Positions 39,634 to 48,988 of a DNA stretch of 64,000 nucleotides are shown in pieces. Source of the DNA: Gillisella terrae. Lineage in GTDB: Bacteria; Pseudomonadota; Alphaproteobacteria; Rhizobiales; Rhizobiaceae. Positions within the stretch are counted from its first letter, which is position 1. Each line of letters begins with the position of its first letter. The position numbers and the translations under genes were made by a program. Location: positions 430,852 to 494,851 of the forward strand of contig NZ_SSOA01000003.1 of NCBI RefSeq assembly GCF_004801395.1, given 5' to 3'. The notes beneath the pieces were generated by a model that saw only the letters and a list, made by a program, of their open reading frames with translations, had not been told where the DNA came from and searched no databases.

Positions 39634-40241
39634 GTCAGAACGCCCACCGCGATCAAGTCATCGCGCAGCTTATCAGCGCTGGTAAATTGCACCGCCTGCC
39701 AGCCCGCAGCCTTTGCACCCTCCACATTGGGCAGGCTGTCATCAATGAAAATTGTGTGAGCCGGATCGAGGCCAAAATCGGTTGCGTGGCGGTTAAAGAT
39801 GGCCACATCCGGTTTGATCAGGCCGACTTCGCCAGACACGGTAATGCCGCGTGTGGTGTTGAGAAAGGGAAACATCTCCCGCGCTTCTTTGAACGTATCA
39901 GCGGCAAAATTGGTCAGCATGGTCACGTCATGGCCTGCATCAATCAGGCTGGTGAACAGCTCAACGGTGCCCTCATAGGCGTGTGGCACCATTTCGCGCC
40001 AATGTTTGCGAAAGGCGCGGATATGCTCTTCGCGCTCGGGATATTGTGCAATCAACAGCGCTTCTGCATCTGCCCAATCGCGTCCCCGGTCCTGTTCGAT
40101 ATTCCAGTCATGGGTGCAGATATTGTCGAAGAACCATTTGCGTTCCGTCGCATCGGGAATGATCCGGCTGAAGGGTAAATTCGGGTCGTAATGGATCAGA
40201 ACCTTGCCGATGTCGAAAACGATGTGCCGGATTTCAGTCAT
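39630..40241 (-). CDS. HAD-superfamily hydrolase (YihX / haloacid-dehalogenase type)
   Basis: 203 residues. Motif I HIVFDIGKVLIHYD (Asp and Gly, second Asp replaced by Gly-Lys), motif II MLTNF, motif III around GEVGLIKPDVAIF, and motif IV FIDDSLPNVEGAKAAG. Similar proteins act as alpha-glucose-1-phosphate phosphatases or 2-haloacid dehalogenases; the substrate is not clear. mutY ends 3 bp upstream on the same strand, so the two are one transcript. Confidence 0.85.
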   Translation of the reverse strand: MTEIRHIVFDIGKVLIHYDPNLPFSRIIPDATERKWFFDNICTHDWNIEQDRGRDWADAEALLIAQYPEREEHIRAFRKHWREMVPHAYEGTVELFTSLIDAGHDVTMLTNFAADTFKEAREMFPFLNTTRGITVSGEVGLIKPDVAIFNRHATDFGLDPAHTIFIDDSLPNVEGAKAAGWQAVQFTSADKLRDDLIAVGVLT

Positions 40242-40244
40242 GCT

Positions 40245-41318
40245 CTATCCCTTTGCTGCTTTGAACGCCTCTGGAATAGCCTGTGTTATGGCTTTTTTCA
40301 TCACTGTTGGCAGCGCTTGTTCATCAAGATTTGCAAGCGGCTCCCACCATCCGTGATTGCTGGCGTTGGCGGCAATGTTGTCGGCGCGAAATACCGAGAG
40401 CCGCAATTCGAAATGGGTGAACACATGGGTGATGACGCCGCAAGGCTGCCAGTCCGCCACCATCGGGGCGCTGGCATCGGTGTGGTCGCCATCAATGCGC
40501 GCGGTCCACTCGGTGGTTGGCACTTCAGTCATGCCGCCCAGCAACCCCTTGTCGTCGCGCTTTCGCAACAAGATCCGGTTTTGCCCATCCAGCGCAACAA
40601 AGGCAGCCCCCAGCCGAACCGGCTTGGCTTTCTTGGCAGCCTTGACCGGAAAATGCTCCGGGTCATGCTTTTTCAGCGCTTCACAATGATCCTTGAAAGG
40701 ACACAGCGCGCAAGCAGGGCGCCTGGGCGTGCAGATGGTCGCGCCCAGATCCATCATGGCTTGAGCAAAATCACCGGGTCTGTCTTTGGGGGTGATCATG
40801 GCAACCTTGGCCTTGATCAAGGGTTTGGCACCGGGCAGGGCATCGGTAATGGCAAACAGCCGGGTGATGACCCGCTCAACATTGCCATCCACCACAGCCG
40901 CCTGCCGGTTAAAGGCAATGGCGGCAACGGCCGCACTGGTATAATCGCCAATGCCGGGCAGGGCGCGCAAACCCTCTTCCGTGTCGGGGAAAATGCCATT
41001 GTGTTGCGCGGCCACGGCTTCGGCGCATTTTTTCAAATTGCGGGCGCGGGCGTAATAGCCAAGGCCCGCCCATGCCGCCATAACCTCTTCGGTTGGCGCA
41101 TTGGCAAGATCAACAACGGTTGGCCAGCGGGCAAGAAATTTCTGAAAATAAGGTTTGACGGCCTGCACCGTGGTTTGTTGCAACATCACCTCGGAGAGCC
41201 ACACATGATAGGGATCAGCCAATTGGCCCTGCGCTGCCATGGGCGGCGAGATGCGCCAGGGGAGGTCACGATGGTGTCGATCATACCAATCAAGCAGCAA
41301 TGTGTTGTGTTCTGTCAT
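40245..41318 (-). CDS. mutY: A/G-specific adenine DNA glycosylase MutY
   Basis: 357 residues. It removes A mispaired with 8-oxoG. The HhH domain includes SEVMLQQTTVQAV (catalytic Glu), LPGIGDYTSAAV and VVDGNVERV (catalytic Asp). The [4Fe-4S] cysteines fit C-X6-C-X2-C-X5-C (CTPRRPACALCPFKDHC). A NUDIX-like C-terminal domain recognising 8-oxoG begins at about residue 235. ATG 41318 (MTEHNTLLLDWYDRHH) matches homologues; in-frame ATGs at 41330, 41345 and 41357 are possible. Confidence 0.95.
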   Translation of the reverse strand: MTEHNTLLLDWYDRHHRDLPWRISPPMAAQGQLADPYHVWLSEVMLQQTTVQAVKPYFQKFLARWPTVVDLANAPTEEVMAAWAGLGYYARARNLKKCAEAVAAQHNGIFPDTEEGLRALPGIGDYTSAAVAAIAFNRQAAVVDGNVERVITRLFAITDALPGAKPLIKAKVAMITPKDRPGDFAQAMMDLGATICTPRRPACALCPFKDHCEALKKHDPEHFPVKAAKKAKPVRLGAAFVALDGQNRILLRKRDDKGLLGGMTEVPTTEWTARIDGDHTDASAPMVADWQPCGVITHVFTHFELRLSVFRADNIAANASNHGWWEPLANLDEQALPTVMKKAITQAIPEAFKAAKG

Positions 41319-41443
41319 TTTTACATGCCGCATTGATGTAGCCATAGGAATAGCCATATATGTTTCCCGGCTGTCTATAGCATGCTGTTGCGAAACAAAA
41401 GTGCTACGGTCGGGTTCGTTTTTTGAAATATGGTGTTTTGCTG

Positions 41444-42232
41444 ATGTCATTTGATGGCCAATTGCCTGTTTATGTTATTAATCTTGCACGCTCGGTTGAA
41501 CGTTGGCAGGCCATAGAGCAATCGGCGTTGGCGCATCATCTGTCTCTCACGCGGGTCGATGCGGTGAATGGCCACAATATCAGGCGCGAAGATTGGCAGG
41601 ATTTTGATGTGCGTGAATTTGGCCGCCGAAATGGCCGAACCGCGCTTGCGGGCGAATATGGCTGCTATATGAGCCACCTGCGCGCCCTGGAAGCTTTTGT
41701 GCAGAGCGGATTGCCCGCGGGCGTGATTTTGGAAGACGATGTGGAACTTGTTGCCGATTTTGATGCGAAAGTCAGAGCCATTCTGGCCAGTTTGCCACAA
41801 AATGCCTTGGTGAAGCTGGTGCATTACCGTCTTGGTGGCTTCTTGAAAACCGCAGATGTTTATAGCGGCATTCGGGTGGGTGCCTGCGCTTTTGGTCCCG
41901 AAGGTTCGGCGGCTGCCTATGCTCTCACTCGCAGTGCTGCCTTGAAATTGCTGAAAGCGCTCAAGCCCATGTCTTTGCCCTATGATGTGGCGTTGGGCAG
42001 AGGCTGGGCCAATGGCGTTCGGGTCTACAATGTAACTGAAAACGTTCTGCCGATGTTTCAAGAGGGCAATTCACCCTCCAATATTGTTGTCGGCGTGGAT
42101 TATGGCAAGCTGAAATGGAAAAAGTGGCGGCGCATTCCGGCCTATCTTTTCCGGATATCGGAAGATGTGCGACGCATTGTTCATGCTTTTGTCTGCCGCC
42201 TGTTTCCAGCCCGTTCAAAAGCGAAGCCTTAA
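41444..42232 (+). CDS. GT25 family glycosyltransferase (LPS biosynthesis type)
   Basis: 262 residues from ATG 41444. GT25 family: PVYVINLARSVERWQ near the start, GEYGCYMSHLRALEAF, and the acidic VILEDDVELV motif for metal-sugar nucleotide binding. The family transfers galactose or similar sugars to LPS core or capsule. No other surface-polysaccharide genes are nearby; it sits between mutY and a dciA-like gene. The start lacks a strong ribosome site. Confidence 0.85.
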   Translation: MSFDGQLPVYVINLARSVERWQAIEQSALAHHLSLTRVDAVNGHNIRREDWQDFDVREFGRRNGRTALAGEYGCYMSHLRALEAFVQSGLPAGVILEDDVELVADFDAKVRAILASLPQNALVKLVHYRLGGFLKTADVYSGIRVGACAFGPEGSAAAYALTRSAALKLLKALKPMSLPYDVALGRGWANGVRVYNVTENVLPMFQEGNSPSNIVVGVDYGKLKWKKWRRIPAYLFRISEDVRRIVHAFVCRLFPARSKAKP

Positions 42233-42344
42233 CACCCTTGCATTGTTTTGGATTTAACCGATTCCGGTTTGAGCCGTTATGGTCTATAATGGCATCAACA
42301 GCTTGCGTTGTAATCGCGATAAAGCAGATTGCCGAGCCAACCGG

Positions 42345-42854
42345 ATGAATGATGTGAAGGCTTACAGGCGCGGTGCCGCCCCGATTGCAGAACTGACCAA
42401 CCGGATCATTGATCCGGTGATTGCGCGTCGTGCTGGCATCAACACAGCACTTCTGTCGTCGTGGGATGAGATTGCCGGAGCCGATTTTGCCGATTGCACA
42501 AGGCCAGAAAAGATTGCCTGGCCAAGGCGCGATTATGCCGGTCAGGACAATGGCCACCGCGCGGGCGTGCTGACCATTGCCTGCGAAGGCGCACGGGCGC
42601 TGTTTCTCAACCATGCGCAAGGTGAGCTGCTGGCGCGTATCAATGGCTTTTTTGGCTATCCCGCCATTGGCCAGATCCGCATTGTGCAAAAGCCGGTATC
42701 GGATACGGCAAAACATCGGCGCGGACCGCCAAGGCTCGATGCGGTGCAGACCAAACGCCTGCAAAAAATGACCGAAGGCATTGAAAGCGACAATTTGAAA
42801 AAGGCGATAGAGCGGCTTGGTCGCGCCGTTTTGGCCACCAGGAAGGCGCGATAA
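42345..42854 (+). CDS. DUF721/DciA-like protein
   Basis: 169 residues from ATG 42345. The DUF721 domain is in the middle: LLSSWDEIAGADFADCTRPEKI, followed by a strand-rich part (VLTIACEGARALFLNHAQGELLARINGFFG). This fold is shared with DciA, the ancestral loader of the replicative helicase DnaB. The alpha-helical C-terminal tail is basic. In rhizobia the gene is commonly next to mutY, dsbA and smc. The DciA role is inferred from the domain. Confidence 0.78.
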   Translation: MNDVKAYRRGAAPIAELTNRIIDPVIARRAGINTALLSSWDEIAGADFADCTRPEKIAWPRRDYAGQDNGHRAGVLTIACEGARALFLNHAQGELLARINGFFGYPAIGQIRIVQKPVSDTAKHRRGPPRLDAVQTKRLQKMTEGIESDNLKKAIERLGRAVLATRKAR

Positions 42855-43029
42855 GCCCGTGGCCTGTCCGCTCACAGCCATAGATGACCAATTTGTCATT
42901 TGAAATACAGCTGGAATTTAGCCACATAACTTTAAGAATGATGAAATGGTTGGCTCACGACCTCCCTTGCAACCTTATGTGAGCCACGATAATCGTCTGT
43001 AGTGTTATTCTTTTGAAGCGGGTGTTTCG

Positions 43030-43713
43030 ATGTCGAATTTTGAACTGAACCTCACCAAGCGCCATTTGCTGGCCGGTCTTGCGACAGCGGCCACCGGCGC
43101 GGCTGTGGCAAGCCTTGCCAGCCCGGCTTTGGCCGCCGTTGAGGTGCCCAAATCTGAACGCAGCGTCGATATGGCCGCAGTATTGAAGCCCGGTGAACTG
43201 CCAGAGCAGGCCCTTGGCAAGCCTGATGCGCCGGTGAAGATCGTTGAATATTTCTCGATGACCTGCCCCCATTGCGCGCATTTCCACGAAGTCACCTTCG
43301 ACGCCATCAAGGCAAAATATATCGATACGGGCAAGGTTTACTTCGTGTTCCGCGAATTCCCCTTCGATCCAGCCGCAACAGCTGCCTTCATGCTGGCGCG
43401 TTGCGCTCCGCCAGAGCAATATTATCCTTTCATCACCATGTTCCTGAAGCAGCAGCGCGCCTGGGCCGCCCCAAGTGATGGCGATGTGCGCAATGCCATG
43501 CTGCAAATGTCGAAAATGGCCGGCTTCACTCAGGAAAGCTTCCAGGCTTGCTTGACCAATACCAAGCTGGCTGGCGAAGTGACGGCTGTGCGCGATCGCG
43601 GTGCCAAGGACTTTGGCGTCAATTCCACACCAACATTCATCATCAACGGCAAGGTCTATACAGGGGATATGCCGGTTGATTCCATGTCGGCGCTGATTGA
43701 TAGCTTCCTTTAA
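43030..43713 (+). CDS. DsbA-family thiol-disulfide oxidoreductase
   Basis: 227 residues. A long N-terminal signal, possibly a Tat type lacking the twin Arg (NLTKRHLLAGLATAATG ... PALAA), is followed by a thioredoxin fold with an inserted helical domain. Active site EYFSMTCPHCAHFH (CPHC); cis-Pro in VNSTPTFIINGKVYTG. It is a periplasmic oxidant or isomerase like the DsbA/ScsC/BdbD group. It precedes smc and is closed by a terminator. Confidence 0.92.
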   Translation: MSNFELNLTKRHLLAGLATAATGAAVASLASPALAAVEVPKSERSVDMAAVLKPGELPEQALGKPDAPVKIVEYFSMTCPHCAHFHEVTFDAIKAKYIDTGKVYFVFREFPFDPAATAAFMLARCAPPEQYYPFITMFLKQQRAWAAPSDGDVRNAMLQMSKMAGFTQESFQACLTNTKLAGEVTAVRDRGAKDFGVNSTPTFIINGKVYTGDMPVDSMSALIDSFL

Positions 43714-43730
43714 TCCGACATTTCTGTTTA

Positions 43731-43766
43731 AAACGGGTGGCGGCGAAAGCCGTGCGCCCGTTTTTT
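43731..43766 (+). terminator. Terminator between dsbA-like gene and smc
   Basis: A long imperfect stem, AAACGGG...CCCGTTT with an inner GGCGGC/GCCG loop, is followed by TTTTTTCG. Confidence 0.8.
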
Positions 43767-43806
43767 CGTTTTGTGGTTCTTTAATGCGCGTTCGTCAGGT
43801 CTCATC

Positions 43807-46800
43807 ATGAAGTTTACCAAGCTGCGTGTGGTTGGCTTCAAATCCTTTGTCGAGCCAACGGAATTCATAATTGAGCGTGGTCTCACCGGCGTTGTCGGGC
43901 CAAACGGCTGTGGCAAATCCAATCTGGTGGAATCGCTGCGCTGGGTAATGGGCGAAAACTCCTATAAAAACATGCGCGCATCTGGCATGGATGACGTGAT
44001 TTTCTCAGGCTCCGGCAATCGCCCGGCCCGCAACTCTGCCGAAGTTGGCCTGTTTCTCGACAATTCCGACCGCACAGCCCCCGCCGCTTTCAACGATAGC
44101 GATGAAATTCAGGTGACCCGCCGCATTGAGCGTGAAAACGGCTCGGTCTATCGCATCAATGGCAAGGAAGCCCGCGCCAAGGATGTGCAATTGCTGTTTG
44201 CTGACGCTTCCACCGGCGCCCGCTCGCCTTCCATGGTCGGGCAGGGGCGCATTGGTGAGCTTATTCAGGCAAAGCCACAGGCCAGACGGCAATTGCTGGA
44301 AGAGGCGGCTGGCATTTCCGGCCTGCACTCTCGCCGTCATGAGGCAGAACTGCGGCTGCGCGCCGCCGAGACCAATCTGGAGCGGCTTGAAGATATTGTT
44401 GCCCAGCTGGAAAGCCAGATTGAGAGCCTGAAGCGTCAGGCGCGTCAGGCCAATCGCTTTAAAATGCTCTCGGCGGATATTCGCGCCCGCGATGCCATGT
44501 TGCTGCACATCCGCTGGACAGAGGCAAAGCTTGCCGAAGCGGAGGCAGAGACGGCACTGAATGAAGCGACCTCGCTGGTGGCCGAGCGGGCGCAAGCACA
44601 GATGGAAGCGGCCAAAGCTCAGGCCATTGCCAGCCTGAAGCTGCCGGAATTGCGCGACAATGAGGTGAAGGCCGCAGCCTCGGTACAGCGGCTGCAAATT
44701 GCCCGCACCCAGTTGGAAGAAGATGCCGGACGCCTGTTCAAACGCCGTGATGAATTGACGCGGCGTCTGGCGCAATTGGATGAAGACATTCGCCGCGAAG
44801 AACGGCTGGTGGCTGACAATGCTCAGATTCTTGACCGTTTGGCGGCGGAAGAGACCGAGTTGGAAGAGGTTTTGGCAGAAAGCGGGCGTGAGGCAGAGGA
44901 TCTGCGCATTGCCTTTGAAGAGACATCCGAGAGCTTGAGCGCCACAGAGAAGCGTTTTGCGGCAGTGACCGCCGAGCGGGCCGAAGCGGCAGCCGGTCGC
45001 AACCAGCTGGAGCGCGCCCTTCGTGATCTGGCAGAAAAACGCTTGCGGCTGGATCGTCAAGCCGATGACGCCAACCGCGAACTTGCGGCTGTGGCCGAGA
45101 AGCTTTCAGCCTTGCCGGATCCGGAGGAAAAGCGCGAGGCGGTAGAAGCGGGCGAGTTTGCCGTCGAAGAGGCGGAAAGCTCCGTTATGGATGCCGAAGA
45201 GCGCTTGAGTGATGCGCGGCGGGCGGAAAGCCTGGCGCGTGGGCCGGTGGATGCGGCCCGCTCCAGGCTGGCGGCTTTGGAAACCGAGGCCAAAACCATT
45301 GCCAAAATGCTCTCAACATCGGCAACAGCGGGTGAATTTTCGCCGGTCGCCGATGAGCTGACGGTGGAGCGCGGCTTTGAAACAGCGGTGGGTGCCGCCC
45401 TTGGCGATGATCTGGAAAGCCCGCTGGATGCGCGCGCGCCTGCTCATTGGGCCATGCCGGGGCCCCATGCGGATGATGCGGCACTGCCTCATGACATTTC
45501 TCCGCTCAGCGCCTATGTGCAGGCCCCGGATGCGCTGTTGCGCCGCCTGAAACAGATTGGCGTGACCGATGCGCAGACGGCGGCGCGCCTGATGCCAGAC
45601 CTTAAGCCCGGTCAACGGCTGGTGACCAAAGAGGGCGCTGTCTATCGCTGGGATGGACATATCACCGGCTCGGAAGCGCCCAGTGCTGCGGCGCTGCGAT
45701 TGGCCCAGAAAAACCGTTTGACGGAATTGGAAACTGAGGCCGAAGAAGCGCGCTTTGCGCTGGACGAGGCGCAAGAGGGGCTAAATGCTGCCCGCGACGC
45801 GATAACCCAGGCGGAAGGCACGCTTGCAGAGCGGCGTGAGCGTCAAAAACTGGTGCTGCGGCAAGTGTCGGAAGCGCGCGATGCCTTGAGTGCGGCGGAG
45901 CGCGCCTCAGGCGATCTGTTGCGCCGCCGTGCTGTGGTGGAAGAGGCGGTCAACGGCCTTCGCGCCCAGATTGAAGAGGCCGATGGATTGGCGGAAGAAG
46001 CGCAGATTGCGCTGGCCGATCAGGCCGATCTCACCGCCCTTGATGAGCAATTGCGGCAATTGCAGATGGATGTGGCCACTGGCCGTGGCATGGTGGCCGA
46101 AGCCCGCGCCCGCCATGAGGGCTTTGCCCGCGAAAACGACCAGCGCCAGCGGCGCATCATCGCCATTCGTCAGGAGCGGCAGAGCTGGCAGGACCGCGCC
46201 AAAAGCGCTGGTGAGCACATTGCCACGCTGAAAGACCGCGAGGCTGAGGCCCGCGATGAAATGCTCGATCTGGATGCCGCACCCGATGAGTTTGATGAAA
46301 AGCGCAGGCTTTTGATCAATGAACTTGAAAAGGCCGATGCGGCCCGCCGCGCGGCTGCCGATCTGCTGGCTGAGGCTGAAACCATGCAGCGTGAGGCCGA
46401 TCAACTGGCAGCAACCGCGCTTTCAAGCCTGGCTGAGAGCCGTGAGCGCCGGGGCAGGGCCGAGGAGCGGTTGTTATCAGCTCGTGAGCGGCGCAAAGAT
46501 GGGGAATTGCGCATTCAGGAAGCGCTGAATGTCACGCCGCAGGAAGCCTTTCGCCTCACCGGCCTGAAGCCGGAGGATGCAATACCTGATCTGCGCGAGG
46601 TTGAGCGCGAGCTGGACCGGCTGAAAATGGAGCGCGAACGGCTCGGTGCCGTGAACTTGCGCGCCGATGAAGAGCAGAAGGAATTGTCCGATAAGCTGGC
46701 CGCGCTGATCAAGGAGCGCGATGACATTATCGATGCCATCAAAAAGCTGCGCGGCGCCATCCAGAGCCTCAACCGCGAAGGCCGGGAACGGCTGGTGGCG

Positions 46801-47268
46801 GCGTTTGATGTGGTCAATGCTCAGTTCCAGCGCCTGTTTACCCATTTGTTCAATGGCGGCACGGCGGAATTGCAGCTGATTGAGAGTGATGATCCCCTGG
46901 ATGCCGGTCTTGAAATTCTCGCTCGCCCGCCCGGCAAAAAGCCGCAGACCATGACGCTTTTGTCGGGTGGTGAGCAGGCCCTGACGGCCATGGCGCTGAT
47001 TTTTGCGGTATTTCTCACCAATCCAGCCCCGATCTGCGTGCTGGATGAGGTGGACGCGCCGCTGGATGACCACAATGTTGAACGCTATTGCAATCTGATG
47101 GATGAAATGGCGACCTCAACCGAGACACGTTTCGTCATCATCACCCACAATCCCATCACCATGGCCCGCATGAATCGCCTGTTTGGCGTGACCATGGCCG
47201 AGCAGGGGGTGAGCCAGCTGGTGTCAGTGGATTTGCAAACGGCAGAACAGTTGATCGAGGTTGCCTAA
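43807..47268 (+). CDS. smc: Chromosome partition protein SMC
   Basis: 1153 residues. Walker A GPNGCGKSN (31-39) and the N-terminal ATPase head; two long coiled coils of Glu/Arg/Ala-rich sequence (about 165-480 and 665-990) around a hinge (~500-650, including ALGDDLESPLDARAP); and a C-terminal head with LLSGGEQALTAMAL and Walker B ICVLDEVDAPLDDHN. It is the ATP-dependent condensin subunit that compacts and segregates chromosomes, with ScpA/ScpB (not in this window). ATG 43807 matches the family start MKFTKLRVVGFKSFVEP. Confidence 0.97.
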   Translation: MKFTKLRVVGFKSFVEPTEFIIERGLTGVVGPNGCGKSNLVESLRWVMGENSYKNMRASGMDDVIFSGSGNRPARNSAEVGLFLDNSDRTAPAAFNDSDEIQVTRRIERENGSVYRINGKEARAKDVQLLFADASTGARSPSMVGQGRIGELIQAKPQARRQLLEEAAGISGLHSRRHEAELRLRAAETNLERLEDIVAQLESQIESLKRQARQANRFKMLSADIRARDAMLLHIRWTEAKLAEAEAETALNEATSLVAERAQAQMEAAKAQAIASLKLPELRDNEVKAAASVQRLQIARTQLEEDAGRLFKRRDELTRRLAQLDEDIRREERLVADNAQILDRLAAEETELEEVLAESGREAEDLRIAFEETSESLSATEKRFAAVTAERAEAAAGRNQLERALRDLAEKRLRLDRQADDANRELAAVAEKLSALPDPEEKREAVEAGEFAVEEAESSVMDAEERLSDARRAESLARGPVDAARSRLAALETEAKTIAKMLSTSATAGEFSPVADELTVERGFETAVGAALGDDLESPLDARAPAHWAMPGPHADDAALPHDISPLSAYVQAPDALLRRLKQIGVTDAQTAARLMPDLKPGQRLVTKEGAVYRWDGHITGSEAPSAAALRLAQKNRLTELETEAEEARFALDEAQEGLNAARDAITQAEGTLAERRERQKLVLRQVSEARDALSAAERASGDLLRRRAVVEEAVNGLRAQIEEADGLAEEAQIALADQADLTALDEQLRQLQMDVATGRGMVAEARARHEGFARENDQRQRRIIAIRQERQSWQDRAKSAGEHIATLKDREAEARDEMLDLDAAPDEFDEKRRLLINELEKADAARRAAADLLAEAETMQREADQLAATALSSLAESRERRGRAEERLLSARERRKDGELRIQEALNVTPQEAFRLTGLKPEDAIPDLREVERELDRLKMERERLGAVNLRADEEQKELSDKLAALIKERDDIIDAIKKLRGAIQSLNREGRERLVAAFDVVNAQFQRLFTHLFNGGTAELQLIESDDPLDAGLEILARPPGKKPQTMTLLSGGEQALTAMALIFAVFLTNPAPICVLDEVDAPLDDHNVERYCNLMDEMATSTETRFVIITHNPITMARMNRLFGVTMAEQGVSQLVSVDLQTAEQLIEVA

Positions 47269-47333
47269 AGCCTGTCAGGGAAATTGGAATCCGGTTTGCC
47301 CGATCAGACATGGTCTAACAAAAGGAGCGCAGG

Positions 47334-47750
47334 ATGGTGCATAGATGGAGGTGTCTGGTTGTGGTTTGCATGATGGCGGCTCCAGCCTTCGCCCAAAGCC
47401 TCTCCGGCCAGTTTTTGGCGCAGACCCTGCAAACATCCACGCCGCACAAGGAAGCAGTGAAAAAACTGGTTTATGGTCGGCAGGGCATTCCGCCATGGGT
47501 GCTGAATATGGTCAGCCGCGACGATTATGTTGGACTGGCCTCGGTGGAGATGCAGGTTGATGGCAAGCCAATGCAGCTATTTTATGCCTGTGAGGCCAAG
47601 CGTTGCAATCAAAGTGCCATTCGGGTGCTGTTTTCCAAAGACGGCAAGCACGTGGTCATGCGGGTCAATGACGACCGGCTTGGCGAAACTTATCTCGGCG
47701 ACCCAACACCTGCCGAAAAATCTGCGTTAGAGCGCAAGCCTGCTGGATAA
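47334..47750 (+). CDS. Ivy-family lysozyme inhibitor
   Basis: 138 residues. A signal peptide ending AAPAFA is followed by a small domain with YACEAKRCNQSAIRVLFSKDG, the Ivy pattern in which a loop held by two Cys (CxxxxC) enters the lysozyme active site, and WVLNMVSRDDYVG. Ivy proteins are periplasmic inhibitors of C-type lysozymes, defending peptidoglycan. ATG 47334 is preceded by AAAGGAGCG. It is followed by repeat remnants and a terminator shared with the SH3 gene. Confidence 0.8.
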   Translation: MVHRWRCLVVVCMMAAPAFAQSLSGQFLAQTLQTSTPHKEAVKKLVYGRQGIPPWVLNMVSRDDYVGLASVEMQVDGKPMQLFYACEAKRCNQSAIRVLFSKDGKHVVMRVNDDRLGETYLGDPTPAEKSALERKPAG

Positions 47751-47756
47751 TGACTG

Positions 47757-47827
47757 AAATCGATTCCGATTTAAGGAATTATGCAGGATCAGAGTGTGCG
47801 GGAAAGCAGTTTATTGCTTTCCCGCAC
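47757..47827. terminator. RIME remnant plus 13-bp hairpin between convergent genes
   Basis: 47757-47786 is the right half of a RIME-like element (AAATCGATTCCGATTTAAGG, then AATTATGCAG). It is followed by GTGCGGGAAAGCA (47796-47808) pairing perfectly with TGCTTTCCCGCAC (47815-47827). The hairpin lies between the converging Ivy and SH3 genes and could end both transcripts. Confidence 0.65.
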
Positions 47828-47830
47828 GCA

Positions 47831-48466
47831 TTATAGTCGGTGATCGCCGATGATTTCATCGCGATAGACACCCCAAACCAGCTCCTGACGGATATAGCCC
47901 GAGGTGCCATCACCCTGAACCGAAACCTCGCACCAGTGGCTATCGCAATTGCGGATATTGAGCCGCACGCGGGGTTGAAGCTCGGCCACCACCTCAGCCT
48001 TGGGCGACGGGTCATTGCGCAAGCTGATCATCTTGTCCTTTGTACTGCGCCATGGCGCGACAAGGCCGGTTCGATCACCGCTGAGCAACACGGCAGACAT
48101 CCAGCCGGTTGTGCCATCACTGTCGCGCACTTGCCGCCAATTGCCATATTCTTCAATGATTTCAATTGGCAGGCCTTTGGCTTCATACACCCAGCGAATG
48201 GCATAATCCGTTGATGGTCCAACACGCATCCGCGCCCTTACGGACTTGATCGACACATAGCGCGGCAGTGGAAAGCCCGTCACCCGGCCCACTTGCCGCA
48301 TTGGCCCGCTGGTGATCTGGGGCCCGCTGGTGATCTGGCTTGCTGTGGCGGCGTCTGTTGTCTGGCCAGCATAACCACAAACGGCTCCAAACAGCTGCGC
48401 GCTGACGAGCAGGACTGCAAAAACACACCGACGCGACATGGGAGAGCGTCTCATGCTATGCGGCAC
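47831..48466 (-). CDS. Secreted SH3-domain protein
   Basis: 211 residues. A signal peptide (MSRRCVFAVLLVSAQLFG, region 10-34) is followed by two bacterial SH3 (SH3_3/SH3_4) domains. The first begins near YVSIKSVRARMRVGPSTDYAI (about 70-130), the second near MISLRNDPSPKAEVVAEL (about 145-205). Such domains bind cell-wall peptides or targets. A 6-residue repeat, QITSGP, occurs twice next to residues 45-56 from an 18-bp duplication (48303-48338). The start may be 48466, 48454 or 48439. Confidence 0.8.
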   Translation of the reverse strand: MPHSMRRSPMSRRCVFAVLLVSAQLFGAVCGYAGQTTDAATASQITSGPQITSGPMRQVGRVTGFPLPRYVSIKSVRARMRVGPSTDYAIRWVYEAKGLPIEIIEEYGNWRQVRDSDGTTGWMSAVLLSGDRTGLVAPWRSTKDKMISLRNDPSPKAEVVAELQPRVRLNIRNCDSHWCEVSVQGDGTSGYIRQELVWGVYRDEIIGDHRL

Positions 48467-48475
48467 GCAGGCCGG

Positions 48476-48988
48476 TCAATGGCAAGCCTGTGCGCGCTTG
48501 AGCGCAGCCGAGACACCTTGAAGCGAATAGGTGTAGGTGGTCTTCGTGCCCCGTTTTGAAATTGCATGCACCGTCATGGTTTTGCCCTGACGCATGGCGG
48601 CAATGACCTGCGAATCCTGTGCTTCAACCTTGGTCCAGCCAATGTTTTTCTTCGGCGTCATCAGAAAATCTTTGGTGTCGATATCGACGTCAATGGTGGA
48701 GCCCTGTTTCAGCTCATAGCCCATGATGGCTTGTGGGTAGTAATTGGCACCGCCGGTTTTCTTCGGCGCAATCAGGAAGAAATTCTTGCCGTGGTCAACA
48801 CCAACCGGGTCTTCCTTGGTGGGAACTGACAGGACATAGCAAACGTTTTTTCCACCATCCTTATAGGTAAACACACCCCAGTGGTCGAATTGCTTCATCA
48901 TCTTGGGGGCCGCCGTTGCGACAGATGCGGAAAGGCCGATAATGGCGAGCACCAACGCAACGGTTTGTAGTGACATCATCTCTGGCAT
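48476..48988 (-). CDS. IalB-family secreted protein, second copy
   Basis: 170 residues. A signal peptide ending ASVATA is followed by KMMKQFDHWGVFTYKDGGKNVCYVLS, the entry motif of the IalB family (acidic/aromatic DHWG...C). The protein has a second Cys near its end (RAQACH). It lies next to the SH3 protein gene on the same strand (9 bp apart). The paralogue at 7818 differs in Cys pattern. The start is uncertain among ATG 48988, 48979 and 48976. Confidence 0.72.
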   Translation of the reverse strand: MPEMMSLQTVALVLAIIGLSASVATAAPKMMKQFDHWGVFTYKDGGKNVCYVLSVPTKEDPVGVDHGKNFFLIAPKKTGGANYYPQAIMGYELKQGSTIDVDIDTKDFLMTPKKNIGWTKVEAQDSQVIAAMRQGKTMTVHAISKRGTKTTYTYSLQGVSAALKRAQACH

